Origin: Ruegeria marina
GTDB lineage: Bacteria > Pseudomonadota > Alphaproteobacteria > Rhodobacterales > Rhodobacteraceae
Reading direction: 5' to 3'
Length of the DNA stretch: 64,000 bases
Assembly (NCBI RefSeq): GCF_900101475.1
Contig: NZ_FMZV01000007.1
Coordinates: 124,001 to 188,000 of the forward strand
The notes under the pieces were generated by a model, which saw nothing but the letters and a program-made list of their open reading frames with translations, searched no databases and was not told the DNA's origin. Positions 11,092-20,403 of the stretch are shown piece by piece. Positions within the stretch are counted from its first letter, which is position 1; each line of letters begins with the position of its first letter. The translations under genes and the position numbers were made by a program.

Positions 11092-12081
11092 ATGTGCCAT
11101 GTAACCGATCCCGTCGACCGCGCCCTGCTTGACGACTGGCAGCGCGACTTTCCAATCACTGACCGGCCCTTTCTTGGCATCGCCGAACAACTGGGGTTGA
11201 CCGAAAGCAACGTGATCGCCCGCCTGACGCGGATGCGCTCGGCAGGGCGGATCACGCGGGTTGGCGCGACAGTGGCGCCCGGCACCGCCTCGGCCAGCAC
11301 CCTGGCCGCCGTCGCCGCCCCCGAAGATCGGATCGAGCAGGTCGCGGCACAGATCGGGGCGGAGCCGGGGGTAAACCACAATTACCAGCGCGAGGACGAC
11401 TGGAACCTCTGGTTCGTGGCGACCGGCCCTCACCGGGCTCATGTCGACGCCACGCTGGCGCGGATCGGCGCGCGCACCGGCCTGCGCGTGCTGGACCTGC
11501 CGCTGGTCCGCCCTTTCAATGTCGATCTCGGCTTCCGCATGGGCGCCGCAACGCCGCGCGTGCCCGCCCGCCGGGAAGCCGACATTTCCGCCCTGCGCCC
11601 CGGCGACAAGGATCTGCTTCAGGCGTTGACTACCGGGTTGGAACTGGTTCGGGCCCCCTATGCCGCTCTTGCCAGCGAACTGAAACGGGACACCGGCGAG
11701 GTCATGACCCGCATCCACGCGCTGCACGGGGCCGGTATCATCACGCGGCTTGGAGTGATCGTGCGCCATCGGGCGCTGGGATGGTCCGCGAACGCCATGG
11801 TCGTCTGGGACCTGCCGTCCGAGGCCATCGCCAGTGCCGGTCCGGCATTGGCCGGTTGTCCCGGCGTGACGCTCTGCTACGAGCGCCGTCCGGTGCCGGG
11901 CGTCTGGCCCTACCGGCTCTATTCCATGATTCATGCCCGCTCGCGCAGCGAAGCAATGGATGTGCTGAACCGGGCCACCGCCCTGCCCCAACTTGCGTCG
12001 GTGCCGCACAAGGTGCTGTTTTCGACCCGCTGTTTCAAACAGACCGGCGCTCTGATCAAGCCAAGGGAGAAGGCCGCATGA
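11092..12081 (+). CDS. nirDL: NirDL, fused siroheme decarboxylase subunits
   Basis: A 329-aa fusion of two Lrp/AsnC-like units. The first (about 1-160) carries the NirD/G-type HNYQRED.WNLWFV motif; the second (about 170-325) carries the NirL/H-type CYERRPVPGVWPYRLYSM. These proteins are enzymes despite their HTH fold: they decarboxylate siroheme to didecarboxysiroheme on the heme d1 pathway. The D-L fusion is the Paracoccus arrangement; in Pseudomonas the genes are separate. It starts five bases after nirF and overlaps nirG by four. Confidence 0.95.
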   Translation: MCHVTDPVDRALLDDWQRDFPITDRPFLGIAEQLGLTESNVIARLTRMRSAGRITRVGATVAPGTASASTLAAVAAPEDRIEQVAAQIGAEPGVNHNYQREDDWNLWFVATGPHRAHVDATLARIGARTGLRVLDLPLVRPFNVDLGFRMGAATPRVPARREADISALRPGDKDLLQALTTGLELVRAPYAALASELKRDTGEVMTRIHALHGAGIITRLGVIVRHRALGWSANAMVVWDLPSEAIASAGPALAGCPGVTLCYERRPVPGVWPYRLYSMIHARSRSEAMDVLNRATALPQLASVPHKVLFSTRCFKQTGALIKPREKAA

Positions 12082-12527
12082 CACTGGATGAAACCGATCG
12101 CGTGATCCTGAACCGCATGCAGGAGGATCTGCCGCTCTGCTCCGCACCCTATGCCGCCGTTGCCGCCGAACTGGGCCTCGATGAGGCCGACATGCTGGAC
12201 CGCCTGGCACGGATGAAGGAGGAGCGGGTAATCACCCGCTTCGGTCCGTTCTTCGACGCAGCCGCCATGGGCGGCGCCTTCTGCCTTTGCGCCATGGAGG
12301 TGCCAGCGCCGATTTTCGAAACCGTCCTGACCAAAGTCAATGCCCACCCCGAAGTGGCGCACAACTATGAAAGGGCGCATCGGCTCAACATGTGGTTCGT
12401 TCTGGCGACCGAAACGCCCGAGGGAATTCAGGTCGCAGCTGATGCCATCGAGCTGGAAACCGGGATCGAAGTATTGCGGTTTCCGAAACTGCAAGAGTTC
12501 TTCATCGGCTTCCGGGTGGCGGCATGA
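12078..12527 (+). CDS. nirG: NirG, siroheme decarboxylase subunit (AsnC-like)
   Basis: This 149-aa single Lrp/AsnC-like unit has the NirD/G-type motif HNYERAHRLNMWFVLA near residue 95. It is expected to pair with NirH or act in a NirDLGH complex removing two acetate carboxyls from siroheme. The start is the ATG overlapping the nirDL stop; the same frame stays open back to 11781 inside nirDL, but that part is not coding. It overlaps nirH by four bases. Confidence 0.94.
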   Translation: MTLDETDRVILNRMQEDLPLCSAPYAAVAAELGLDEADMLDRLARMKEERVITRFGPFFDAAAMGGAFCLCAMEVPAPIFETVLTKVNAHPEVAHNYERAHRLNMWFVLATETPEGIQVAADAIELETGIEVLRFPKLQEFFIGFRVAA

Positions 12528-13009
12528 GCATTTCGGACGGGGACAGACAGATCATTGCGGCCATGCAGGAGGGCCTGCCGCTGGCGTCGCGCCCCTTCGC
12601 CGCAATCGCCGCGCAAACCGGCCTGACCGAGGAAGCCCTGCTGCACCGTATCGCCGAGTTGAAGGCGCGCGGCGTGATCCGACGCATCGCCGCCGCGCCC
12701 AACCACTACAAGCTGGGCATGACCGCCAATGGCATGACCGTCTGGGATGTGGACGTATCCCGGATCGCCGAACTGGGTGCGAAAGTCGGCGCCCTGCCGT
12801 TTGTCACCCATTGCTATGAACGCCCCCGCGCCTTGCCCCACTGGCCCTACAACCTGTTTGCGATGGTGCATGGTGCAACCCGCGACGAGGTCGAGGCCAA
12901 ACGCGGCGAGATTGCCGCGATCCTTGGGTCCGCCTGCCGCGCGCACGACATCCTCTTTTCCACGCGCATCCTGAAAAAGACCGGACTGCGCCTGAAGCAG
13001 AAAGGCTGA
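12524..13009 (+). CDS. nirH: NirH, siroheme decarboxylase subunit (AsnC-like)
   Basis: A 161-aa Lrp/AsnC-like protein of the NirL/H type, with CYERPRALPHWPYNLFAMVH near residue 90 and a C-terminal FSTRILKKTGLRL that parallels FSTRCFKQTGALI at the end of NirDL. It works with the other Nir decarboxylase subunits in heme d1 synthesis. ATGA overlap with nirG; nirJ begins six bases later. Confidence 0.94.
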   Translation: MSISDGDRQIIAAMQEGLPLASRPFAAIAAQTGLTEEALLHRIAELKARGVIRRIAAAPNHYKLGMTANGMTVWDVDVSRIAELGAKVGALPFVTHCYERPRALPHWPYNLFAMVHGATRDEVEAKRGEIAAILGSACRAHDILFSTRILKKTGLRLKQKG

Positions 13010-13015
13010 AGCCCC

Positions 13016-14227
13016 ATGTTCCGCCTGACCGAATACATGCATCAACTGGTCGAACCCACCCCGGTGCGGCCGCGTCGACCGGGAACGGTGAAACCGGTGG
13101 TGATCTGGAACCTGACCCGGCGCTGCAACCTGAAATGCCGTCATTGCTACACGGTGTCGGCGGACGTGAATTTTCCCGGCGAACTGAGCCATGAACAGGC
13201 GATGGAGACGCTTGAGGATATCGGCCGGTTCCGGGTTCCCGCATTGATCCTGTCGGGTGGAGAGCCGCTGGACCGGTTCGATTTCTTCGATATCGCCACC
13301 CGCGCCCGCCAATTGGTGCCGATGCTGGCGCTGTCGACCAACGGGACCAAGATCCATGGCGAGACCGCCGACCGCATCGCCGATGTGGGCTTCAGCTATG
13401 TCGGCATCTCGCTTGATGGGATCGGCGCAACCAACGACTGGTTCCGCGGCGTCGAGGGCGCCTTTGCCGACGCGCTGCGCGGCGTCCGCGCGTGCAAGAA
13501 GCGTGGCATCAAGGTCGGCCTGCGGTTCTGCCTGACCGAGAACACCCAGCACCATCTGCCCGACCTGCTCCAGCTCTGCGATGACGAGGGCGTCGACAAG
13601 TTCTATCTCAGCCATCTCGTCTATGCCGGGCGCGGCGACAAGAACCGGGGCGAGGATGCCGCCCACCTGCGCACCCGCCACGCAATGGACCTGCTGCTGG
13701 ACCGCGCCTGGGTGGCCGTGGCCGAGGACATGCCGCTCGATATCGTGACCGGTAACAACGATGCCGACGCGGGCTATTTCCTGGATTGGGTGCGGCGTAA
13801 TTTCGACGCGGCACACGCCGATCATGTGCGACAGCACCTGGCCGCCTGGGGCGGCAATTCCAGCGGGCTGGGCGTGGCCAATATCGACAACCTCGGCCGG
13901 GTGCACCCGGACACCTACTGGTCGGACTACACCATCGGCAATGTCAAGACAGTGCCGTTTTCCGAACTCTGGACAGGGGACGACCCCATGCTGTCCATGT
14001 TACGCACACGCCCGCGCCCGCTCAAGGGCCGCTGCGGCGCTTGCATGCTCAGGGACGTATGCGGCGGCAACACCCGTATCCGCGCCCTGCAACTGACCGG
14101 CGATCCCTGGGCAGAGGACCCGGCCTGCTATCTGACCGATGAAGAAATCGGCGTCGAAAGTGCAGAACGACTGACCATCACCCCGTTCCGAGGAAAGCGC
14201 CATGACCCCGCGCACCAGTTCTTCTGA
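13016..14227 (+). CDS. nirJ: NirJ, radical SAM heme d1 biosynthesis enzyme
   Basis: A 403-aa radical SAM protein with C37-N-L-K-C41-R-H-C44 for the 4Fe-4S/SAM cluster, a glycine-rich SGGEP SAM-binding segment, and a C-terminal SPASM-like cysteine region ([15 protein letters not shown]...DPACY) for an auxiliary cluster. NirJ removes propionate side chains from didecarboxysiroheme to introduce the keto groups of heme d1. It sits between nirH and nirN as in Paracoccus. Confidence 0.97.
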   Translation: MFRLTEYMHQLVEPTPVRPRRPGTVKPVVIWNLTRRCNLKCRHCYTVSADVNFPGELSHEQAMETLEDIGRFRVPALILSGGEPLDRFDFFDIATRARQLVPMLALSTNGTKIHGETADRIADVGFSYVGISLDGIGATNDWFRGVEGAFADALRGVRACKKRGIKVGLRFCLTENTQHHLPDLLQLCDDEGVDKFYLSHLVYAGRGDKNRGEDAAHLRTRHAMDLLLDRAWVAVAEDMPLDIVTGNNDADAGYFLDWVRRNFDAAHADHVRQHLAAWGGNSSGLGVANIDNLGRVHPDTYWSDYTIGNVKTVPFSELWTGDDPMLSMLRTRPRPLKGRCGACMLRDVCGGNTRIRALQLTGDPWAEDPACYLTDEEIGVESAERLTITPFRGKRHDPAHQFF

Positions 14228-14303
14228 CCACGCCTTTCGCGTGGCCCTTCGCCTTGCGCTCCTGGCCCCTGCCGGAACCTCCGGCGGGAGCATTGTGGAA
14301 AAG

Positions 14304-15842
14304 ATGAAATCAGGCGCGATCTGCGCCCTGCTGCTGTCAACTCCGGTGCTGGCAGACCCGGTACAGGATTATGCCGACCATTGCGCCAGTTGCCATGGCA
14401 CGGACCGGCTGGGGGGGCTTGGGCCTGCGCTGATCCCCGAGACGCTGGGCCGGATGCGCGGGCCGAAAGTGGCCGCCGTGATCCGCGAAGGCCGCACAGC
14501 GACCCAGATGCCGGGGTTCTTGGACACGTTGGACGAGGCGGCCATCGCCGCGCTGGCGGAGTATGTGAAAGAGCCGCTGGCCTATATCCCCGCCTGGGGC
14601 GAAGCCGAGATCATGGCAAGCCGGACGCTGGACGACGAATACAGCGCCGCCGCCGCGCCGGTCTGGGACGCCGATCCCATGAACATCACCCTGGTGGTGG
14701 AAACCGGCGATCATCATGTCAGCGTCCTGGACGGTGACACTTTCGCGGTGCTCGACCGGTTCGAGACCCCGTTCGCCGTGCATGGCGGGCCCAAGTTCAG
14801 CCCCGACGGGCGTTATGTCTTCATCATGTCGCGCGACGGCTGGGTGCAGAAATACGACCTTTGGTCCTTGCAGCAGGTGGGCCGGGTGCGCGCCGGGCTC
14901 AACAGCCGCAACATCGCCATGAGCCATGACGGCAAATGGCTGGCTGTGGCCAATTACCTGCCGATGTCGCTGACCCTTCTGAGCACCGAGGACCTGTCGG
15001 TGGCAAAGGTCATGAAGGTGACCGCCAAGGATGGCACGCCCAGCCGGGTCTCGGCCGTCTATCAGGCACCGCAACGGCAGAGCTTTATCCTTGCGCTCAA
15101 GGACGCACCCGAAATCTGGGAAGTGGCGACCGACCCAAATGCCGACCCGGTTTACGAGGGGTTCATCCACTCCCGCGAAAAGGGCATGGTCGAGGCTATC
15201 GCCTCCTCCGAAGGTCTGTTTGCGCGGCGCCGTATCGAGACGGCCGAGCCGCTCGACGATTTCTTTTTCTCCGACGATTACCGCAACCTGATCGGCGCGT
15301 CGCGTGACGGGGTGCGGGGGGTTGTGGTCAACCTGAACGTCGGACGCGAGATTGCCGAACTGCCGCTGGAGGGCATGCCGCATCTGGGTTCCGGCATCAG
15401 CTGGGAACGGAACGGGCACCGGGTGATGGCGACACCGCACCTGAAGGAAGGCAAGCTGAGCGTCATCGACACCGAAAGCTGGACCCGCATCGCCACCATC
15501 GCCACCGAGGGGCCGGGGTTCTTCCTGCGCAGCCACGAGAACACGCCCTATTTCTGGGCGGATGTCTTCTTTGGTCCCAACAAGGACGCGATGCATGTGA
15601 TCGACAAGCAGAGCCTGGAGATCGTGCGCACCCTGCGCCCGGCGCCGGGCAAGACCGTGGCACATGTCGAATTCACCCGCGATGGCCGGTATGCGCTGGT
15701 CTCGGTCTGGGAGGAGGACGGGGCGGTCATCGTCTATGACGCCGCCACGTTGGAAGAGGTCCGCCGCCTGCCCATGAAGAAACCTTCGGGGAAATACAAT
15801 GTCTGGAACAAGATCACCTTCTCCGAAGGCACCAGCCACTGA
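14304..15842 (+). CDS. nirN: NirN, dihydro-heme d1 dehydrogenase
   Basis: The 512-aa periplasmic cytochrome c/d1-propeller protein is related to NirS and catalyses the last step of heme d1 synthesis. A short signal peptide (MKSGAICALLLSTPVLA) is followed by C27-A-S-C30-H31 and a propeller. The start is ambiguous. An ATG at 14204's neighbour position 14202, inside nirJ, has a good GAGGAAAG in front of it but would place 34 extra residues before the signal peptide. I chose 14304 for the compact signal sequence. The 3' end overlaps the next small gene. Confidence 0.92.
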   Translation: MKSGAICALLLSTPVLADPVQDYADHCASCHGTDRLGGLGPALIPETLGRMRGPKVAAVIREGRTATQMPGFLDTLDEAAIAALAEYVKEPLAYIPAWGEAEIMASRTLDDEYSAAAAPVWDADPMNITLVVETGDHHVSVLDGDTFAVLDRFETPFAVHGGPKFSPDGRYVFIMSRDGWVQKYDLWSLQQVGRVRAGLNSRNIAMSHDGKWLAVANYLPMSLTLLSTEDLSVAKVMKVTAKDGTPSRVSAVYQAPQRQSFILALKDAPEIWEVATDPNADPVYEGFIHSREKGMVEAIASSEGLFARRRIETAEPLDDFFFSDDYRNLIGASRDGVRGVVVNLNVGREIAELPLEGMPHLGSGISWERNGHRVMATPHLKEGKLSVIDTESWTRIATIATEGPGFFLRSHENTPYFWADVFFGPNKDAMHVIDKQSLEIVRTLRPAPGKTVAHVEFTRDGRYALVSVWEEDGAVIVYDAATLEEVRRLPMKKPSGKYNVWNKITFSEGTSH

Positions 15843-16062
15843 GGGCCGCTGGCCGGTGTGGAAACTGGCGCTGCTTCTCTATCCGGCCGTCGCGACCACG
15901 GTCGCGATCAACCTCTACATGGCGGCGCTGATGCTGCGTGCCTTGGGCTGGATGCCACTGTCGCCGGTCGCGGCCTTGCTCTGGTCGGTGCCCCTGGGCA
16001 TTCCCGCGACCTGGCTGGCCGGGCGCTGGCTGCGCCACCTGCTGGACGAGGCCGCAACCTGA
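15799..16062 (+). CDS. Small two-helix membrane protein at the end of the nir operon (unknown function)
   Basis: An 87-aa protein with a proline-rich N-terminus, two hydrophobic helices (about residues 22-48 and 51-72) and a short charged tail. I recognise no family. Its ATG lies inside nirN (44-base overlap) with GGGGAAATACA just upstream, and a terminator follows its stop, so it is the last gene of the nir unit. A role in heme d1 export, NirS assembly or electron supply is possible only from position. Confidence 0.7.
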   Translation: MSGTRSPSPKAPATEGRWPVWKLALLLYPAVATTVAINLYMAALMLRALGWMPLSPVAALLWSVPLGIPATWLAGRWLRHLLDEAAT

Positions 16063-16078
16063 CCCCTGGCAAAAAGGA

Positions 16079-16098
16079 AACCCGCCGTCAGGCGGGTT
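16079..16098. terminator. Bidirectional terminator between the nir operon and the polyamine cluster
   Basis: AACCCGCC, GTCA loop, GGCGGGTT: a perfect 8-bp stem between convergent genes. It is preceded by an A-rich run (AAAAAGG) that reads as a U-tract for the minus-strand transcript. It probably ends both operons. Confidence 0.8.
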
Positions 16099-16130
16099 CC
16101 AGTTTGCTGTGTGAGTGGTGGTTTCTTGCT

Positions 16131-17561
16131 TCAGCCGTGATTGACCATCACGTGCCGGACGACGGTATAGTCCTCCAGCGCGTAGGAACTCATGTCCTTG
16201 CCATAGCCGGACTGTTTCAGCCCGCCGTGCGGCATCTCGTTGGTCAGCATGAAATGGGTGTTGATCCAGGTACAGCCATAGCGCAGGCGCGCCGCGGTTT
16301 CCATCGCGCGGCCCACGTCCTTGGTCCAGACAGAAGAAGCCAGGCCATAGTCGCTGTCATTGGCCCAGGCCACTGCGGTATCCACATCCGAGAACGGCGT
16401 GACCGACACGACCGGGCCGAACACCTCGCGCCGGACGATCTCATCCTCTTGCTGGGCGCCCGCAATGACGGTGGGCTGGAAATAGAACCCCTGCCCCATC
16501 GGATCGCCACCGGTGGTGACCTCGATATGGTTCAACTCTCGCGCGCGATTGACAAAACTTGCCACCCGGTCGCGTTGGCGCAGCGAGATCAGTGGACCGA
16601 TCTCGTTCTGGGTATCGTCGTCGAGACCCAGAGAGATGGTGGAAACCGCCGAGGTCAGGTCCGCCACCAGTTTGTCATAGACCTTCTTGCCCGCATATAT
16701 GCGGCAAGCAGCGGTGCAGTCCTGACCGGCATTGTAATAGCCGAAGGCGCGCAGTCCTTCGACCACCTCGGCAACATCGGCATCGTCGAACACGATGACG
16801 GGCGCCTTGCCGCCCAGTTCCAGATGCGTCCGCTTGACCGACTTGGCAGCGGCATCAAGGATCTTCTTGCCGGTGGCGATGTCGCCAGTGAGCGAGATCA
16901 TGTCCACATCCGGGTGATTGATCATCTGGTTGCCGACCGAATGGCCCCGGCCCGTGACCACGCTCACCACGCCTTCGGGCAGTTCCTCGGCCAGGATGCG
17001 GGCCATTTTGAGCGCGGTCAGGGGCGTCTGCTCTGACGGTTTGAAGACAACCGTGTTGCCGCCCCCAATGGCCGGGGCCAGTTTCCACGCCATCATCATC
17101 AGCGGATAGTTCCACGGCGCGATCGAGGCGACGACACCGATCGGGTCACGCCGCACCATGGATGTGAACCCTTCCAGGTACTCGCCTGCGACAGCGCCAT
17201 GCTGGCAGCGCACGGCCCCGGCAAAGAAGCGGTAGCAATCGACAATGGCCGGGATCTCGTCACCCCGCGCGGCGTTGATCGGCTTGCCGCAGTTCAGCGC
17301 CTCGAGCGCGGCAAAACCATCCGCCTCCGCTTCGATCCGGTCCGCGATGCGCAACAGCGCCGCCGACCGCTCGGCCGGTGTGGTGCGCGACCAGGTGCGA
17401 AACGCCTTGCGGGCGGCTGCAACGGCGCGGTCCACCTGCGCGGCCGAGGCTTCGGGAACCTCGATGATCAGCTCGCCGGTGCGCGGGTTCAGAACCTGTT
17501 CGGCCACCTCGGTGCCGGTTTCGAAATCGGTCCCGATCAAAAAACTGGTGTCGATCTTCAT
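16131..17561 (-). CDS. Gamma-aminobutyraldehyde-type dehydrogenase (PatD-like aldehyde dehydrogenase)
   Basis: A 476-aa NAD(P)-dependent aldehyde dehydrogenase with APWNYP, the LELGGK glutamate region, the catalytic cysteine in GQDCTA, and FGPVVSV. It resembles the gamma-aminobutyraldehyde/betaine aldehyde branch, which oxidises 4-aminobutanal from putrescine to GABA. The start at 17561 follows AAAGGAG; the frame extends seven codons further. It is the last gene of a polyamine transport operon, which supports the substrate. Betaine aldehyde remains possible. Confidence 0.8.
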   Translation of the reverse strand: MKIDTSFLIGTDFETGTEVAEQVLNPRTGELIIEVPEASAAQVDRAVAAARKAFRTWSRTTPAERSAALLRIADRIEAEADGFAALEALNCGKPINAARGDEIPAIVDCYRFFAGAVRCQHGAVAGEYLEGFTSMVRRDPIGVVASIAPWNYPLMMMAWKLAPAIGGGNTVVFKPSEQTPLTALKMARILAEELPEGVVSVVTGRGHSVGNQMINHPDVDMISLTGDIATGKKILDAAAKSVKRTHLELGGKAPVIVFDDADVAEVVEGLRAFGYYNAGQDCTAACRIYAGKKVYDKLVADLTSAVSTISLGLDDDTQNEIGPLISLRQRDRVASFVNRARELNHIEVTTGGDPMGQGFYFQPTVIAGAQQEDEIVRREVFGPVVSVTPFSDVDTAVAWANDSDYGLASSVWTKDVGRAMETAARLRYGCTWINTHFMLTNEMPHGGLKQSGYGKDMSSYALEDYTVVRHVMVNHG

Positions 17562-17578
17562 GTGTCGGACTCCTTTGG

Positions 17579-18388
17579 TCACTTGCCGCCACCCGCGGTC
17601 TCGGAACCGCCACGGGTGAGGTAATAGGCGAGAAGAATGGGAACGAAGGTTGTGGCAAAGACCACGATGGCCACCACGTTCGTCACCGGGCGCTGACGCG
17701 GGCGAACCAGCTCGTTCAGCATCCAGATGGGCAGGGTCGATTGCTGACCCGCGGTAAAGGTGGTCACGATCACCTCGTCAAAGGACAGCGCGAATGCGAG
17801 CATGCCACCGGCCAGCAGGGCCGAGCCGAGGTTCGGGAGCAGCACATAGCGCAGCGTCTGGAACCCGTTGGCGCCCAGATCGGCCGAGGCTTCGAACACC
17901 GCGCCCGACAGGCGGCGGAACCGGGCTACCGCGTTGTTGTAGACGATCACGATACAGAACGTGGCGTGCCCCAGAACGATGGTGAAGGTGGAGAACGGGA
18001 TGTCCATCACCGCAAAGGCCGAGCGCAACGACATGCCGGTGATCACCCCCGGCAACGCGATGGGCAGGATGATCAACAGGGCGATCTGCTCGCGGCCAAA
18101 GAACCGGCTGCGCGCCATGGCCGCCGCAATGAGCGTGCCCAGGATCATCGCCAGCGCGGTCGAGACCGCGGCCACCTTCAGCGAAAGGTAGAGCGGCGGC
18201 CAGATATCCTCGCGGTGCCAGGCCACGGCAAACCATTCGGTGGTCAGCCCCGGCGGCGGGAACTGATAGGTCCGCTCCTCGGTGGTGAAGGCATAGAGAA
18301 AGATCAGCAGGATCGGCAGGTGCAGGAACAACAGCCCGGCAACCGCCCCGATTTTCAGCCCGGTCGAGGCGCGCGCTTCAGAGTGCAT
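17579..18388 (-). CDS. Polyamine ABC transporter permease (PotC/PotI-like)
   Basis: The 269-aa inner-membrane permease has about six helices and the BPD_transp_1 EAA-type loop ([22 protein letters not shown]). It fits the PotC/PotI branch of spermidine/putrescine importers. It overlaps the upstream permease gene by 11 bases and stops 17 bases before the aldehyde dehydrogenase start. Exact polyamine specificity is not readable. Confidence 0.9.
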   Translation of the reverse strand: MHSEARASTGLKIGAVAGLLFLHLPILLIFLYAFTTEERTYQFPPPGLTTEWFAVAWHREDIWPPLYLSLKVAAVSTALAMILGTLIAAAMARSRFFGREQIALLIILPIALPGVITGMSLRSAFAVMDIPFSTFTIVLGHATFCIVIVYNNAVARFRRLSGAVFEASADLGANGFQTLRYVLLPNLGSALLAGGMLAFALSFDEVIVTTFTAGQQSTLPIWMLNELVRPRQRPVTNVVAIVVFATTFVPILLAYYLTRGGSETAGGGK

Positions 18389-19319
18389 CGAATGCCCCTC
18401 CCCGTTTGGCCAGCGCCAGATAGACCAGCATGATCAGGATCGGCACCATGGCGAACGCCGCCGCCAGCGGGATGTTCCCGGCGGTTCCCTGGAACTGGTA
18501 GACTGCCTGCCCGATGAACCGGGCCGAAGTGCCCACGATCTGCGGAATGATGTAATCGCCCATGGTCAGCGAAAAGGTGAAGATCGACCCCGCGATCACC
18601 CCCGGCATCGCCAGCGGCAGAACCACGGTGCGGAACGTCTGCCTGCGGCTGGCGCCCAGATCGGCCGAGGCTTCCAGCATCGAGAGCGGCACCCGCTCGA
18701 GCGACGCCTGCATCGGCAGGATCATGAAGGGCATCCAGACGTAGACGAAGACCAGCCAGGTCCCGATGAACGAGGTTGACAGCGAGTTGCCGCCAACCCA
18801 GGGCAGGGACAGCACCGCATCCAGCAGGAACCCCGCGCCGATGCCTTCGGCGGCCCAGGTGATGATGCCCTCCTTGGCGAGGATCAGTTTCCACGCATAG
18901 ACCTTGACCAGATAGGACGACCACAAGGGCAGCATGATGCCGAGGTAAAACACCGCCTTCCACCGGCCGCGCGCATAGCGGGCGGCGTAATAGGCGATGG
19001 GGAAGGCGACGAAGGCGCTGGTAATTGTGACTGTCGCAGACATCACCAGCGTTCGGATGATGATGTCCATGTTGGCGGCGCGGAACAGTTCGCCATAGGT
19101 CTTGAGGGTGAATTCCTCCTTCACCACGCCCGAGAACTCGTCGATCGAATAGAAGCTTTGCAGCAACAACGCCGCGAGCGAGCCCAGATAAACGATGCCG
19201 AGCCACAACAGCGGTGGCGAGATCAGCAGCAGCAAGAGCAGCTTTGGCCGCCGCCAGAACAGCGTGCTCAGCCGGTCAGCCAGGCCCCGTTCCGGCAGGA
19301 TGGCAGAGGTTCCGGTCAT
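18378..19319 (-). CDS. Polyamine ABC transporter permease (PotB/PotH-like)
   Basis: A 313-aa permease with a longer N-terminus than its partner, about six membrane helices and the conserved loop [20 protein letters not shown] near residue 215. It should form a heterodimer with the PotC/I-like permease. ATGA overlap with the ATPase gene upstream and an 11-base overlap with the next permease show one operon. Confidence 0.9.
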   Translation of the reverse strand: MTGTSAILPERGLADRLSTLFWRRPKLLLLLLISPPLLWLGIVYLGSLAALLLQSFYSIDEFSGVVKEEFTLKTYGELFRAANMDIIIRTLVMSATVTITSAFVAFPIAYYAARYARGRWKAVFYLGIMLPLWSSYLVKVYAWKLILAKEGIITWAAEGIGAGFLLDAVLSLPWVGGNSLSTSFIGTWLVFVYVWMPFMILPMQASLERVPLSMLEASADLGASRRQTFRTVVLPLAMPGVIAGSIFTFSLTMGDYIIPQIVGTSARFIGQAVYQFQGTAGNIPLAAAFAMVPILIMLVYLALAKRGGAFDAL

Positions 19320-20308
19320 GCCTCCTCCATCAGGTGCAGGGCACCCGCGTCAAAGGCCAGACCAACCGCCGCGCCAGCCGCCGGGATATCGGCCCCGGAC
19401 GGCGCAAGGGCGGCAATCTCGGTTCCGGCAACATCGACGGCCACGCGCGTCCCGGCACCGAGGTACCGCAAACCGGTCACGGTTCCGGACAGCTGCGCGC
19501 CTTCGGGCGCGACCAGGCGCAGGGCCTCGGGCCGCAGGCTGGACCAGCGCTTTCCGCCCCCCAGACGTTCGCTCACCTCAGGCGGCAACACGTTCGACGA
19601 GCCCACGAAATCGGCGACGAACCGGGTTCGGGGTTTGTCATAAATCTCGGCCGGGGTGCCGATCTGGGCGATCTTGCCCTCGTTGAACACCGCCAGATGA
19701 TCGGCCATCGAAAGGGCCTCACCCTGATCGTGGGTGACAAAGACAAAGGTGATGCCCAACCGCTGTTGCAGCGCCTTCAACTCGTCCTGCATCGCCTCGC
19801 GCAGCTTCAGGTCCAGCGCCCCCAGCGGCTCATCCAGCAGCAACACGCGCGGCTCGTTCACCAGCGCGCGCGCCAGCGCCACGCGCTGGCGCTGACCGCC
19901 CGACAACTGCCCCGGCTTGCGGTCGCCGAACCCGTCGAGTTTGACGAGCGCCAGCATCTCCTCGGCCTTGGCATGGCGTTGCGCCTTGCCGACGCCGGCC
20001 ACCATCGGCCCATAAGCCACGTTGTCGCGCACGTTCATATGCGGAAACAGGGCATAATCCTGGAATACCGTGTTCACGCTGCGCCGGTTGGGCGGCACAT
20101 GGCTGACATCCTGTCCGAAAATCCGGATCTCGCCCGATGTCGGCGATTCAAAGCCCGAGATCAGGCGCAGGCAGGTCGTCTTGCCGGAACCCGAGGGCCC
20201 CAGCATGGCAAAGAACGACCCTTCCTCGATGGTCAGGTTCACCTGATCCACGGCCCGGACGGAGCCGAAATGGCGGGATACACGGTGAAAGGATACGGCA
20301 GCGGTCAT
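19316..20308 (-). CDS. Polyamine ABC transporter ATPase (PotA/PotG-like)
   Basis: A 330-aa ATPase with Walker A GPSGSGKTT (about residue 38), signature LSGGQRQRVALARAL, Walker B VLLLDEPLGALD, the H-loop in FVTHDQGEALSMAD, and a C-terminal TOBE domain. It energises the two following permeases. It is separated from the substrate-binding protein gene by 95 bases that hold two hairpins, so it may be made at a lower level than that protein. Confidence 0.93.
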   Translation of the reverse strand: MTAAVSFHRVSRHFGSVRAVDQVNLTIEEGSFFAMLGPSGSGKTTCLRLISGFESPTSGEIRIFGQDVSHVPPNRRSVNTVFQDYALFPHMNVRDNVAYGPMVAGVGKAQRHAKAEEMLALVKLDGFGDRKPGQLSGGQRQRVALARALVNEPRVLLLDEPLGALDLKLREAMQDELKALQQRLGITFVFVTHDQGEALSMADHLAVFNEGKIAQIGTPAEIYDKPRTRFVADFVGSSNVLPPEVSERLGGGKRWSSLRPEALRLVAPEGAQLSGTVTGLRYLGAGTRVAVDVAGTEIAALAPSGADIPAAGAAVGLAFDAGALHLMEEA

Positions 20309-20320
20309 GTCATCTCTATT

Positions 20321-20338
20321 CGGCCCAGAGCGGGGCCG
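20321..20338. repeat. Small inverted repeat upstream of the polyamine ATPase gene
   Basis: CGGCCC and GGGCCG arms with a 6-base loop, followed by TTTTT on the plus strand. It lies between the larger hairpin at 20370-20393 and the ATPase start. For the minus-strand operon transcript it would form a leader hairpin close to the ribosome-binding region. Confidence 0.45.
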
Positions 20339-20369
20339 TTTTTCGTGTTTCTGTCATGGTGCAGGGAAC

Positions 20370-20393
20370 GGCCCCCGGATCACACCGGGGGCC
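20370..20393 (-). terminator. Strong hairpin between the binding-protein and ATPase genes
   Basis: GGCCCCCGG, 6-base loop, CCGGGGGCC: a perfect 9-bp GC stem directly after the substrate-binding protein stop. No U-tract follows on the transcript, so RNA stabilisation or processing is as likely as termination. Such elements often raise the binding protein relative to the membrane parts. Confidence 0.55.
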
Positions 20394-20403
20394 AATGGTG
20401 AAA

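Noticed and set aside
11092-13009. nirDL, nirG and nirH as AsnC/Lrp transcription factors
   Set aside because: They have the fold, but motifs, fusion and position match siroheme decarboxylases of heme d1 synthesis.
14202-14303. Separate small gene or longer nirN N-terminus
   Set aside because: A ribosome site precedes 14202, but the extra 34 residues would bury the nirN signal peptide and do not look like a protein; kept only as an alternative nirN start.
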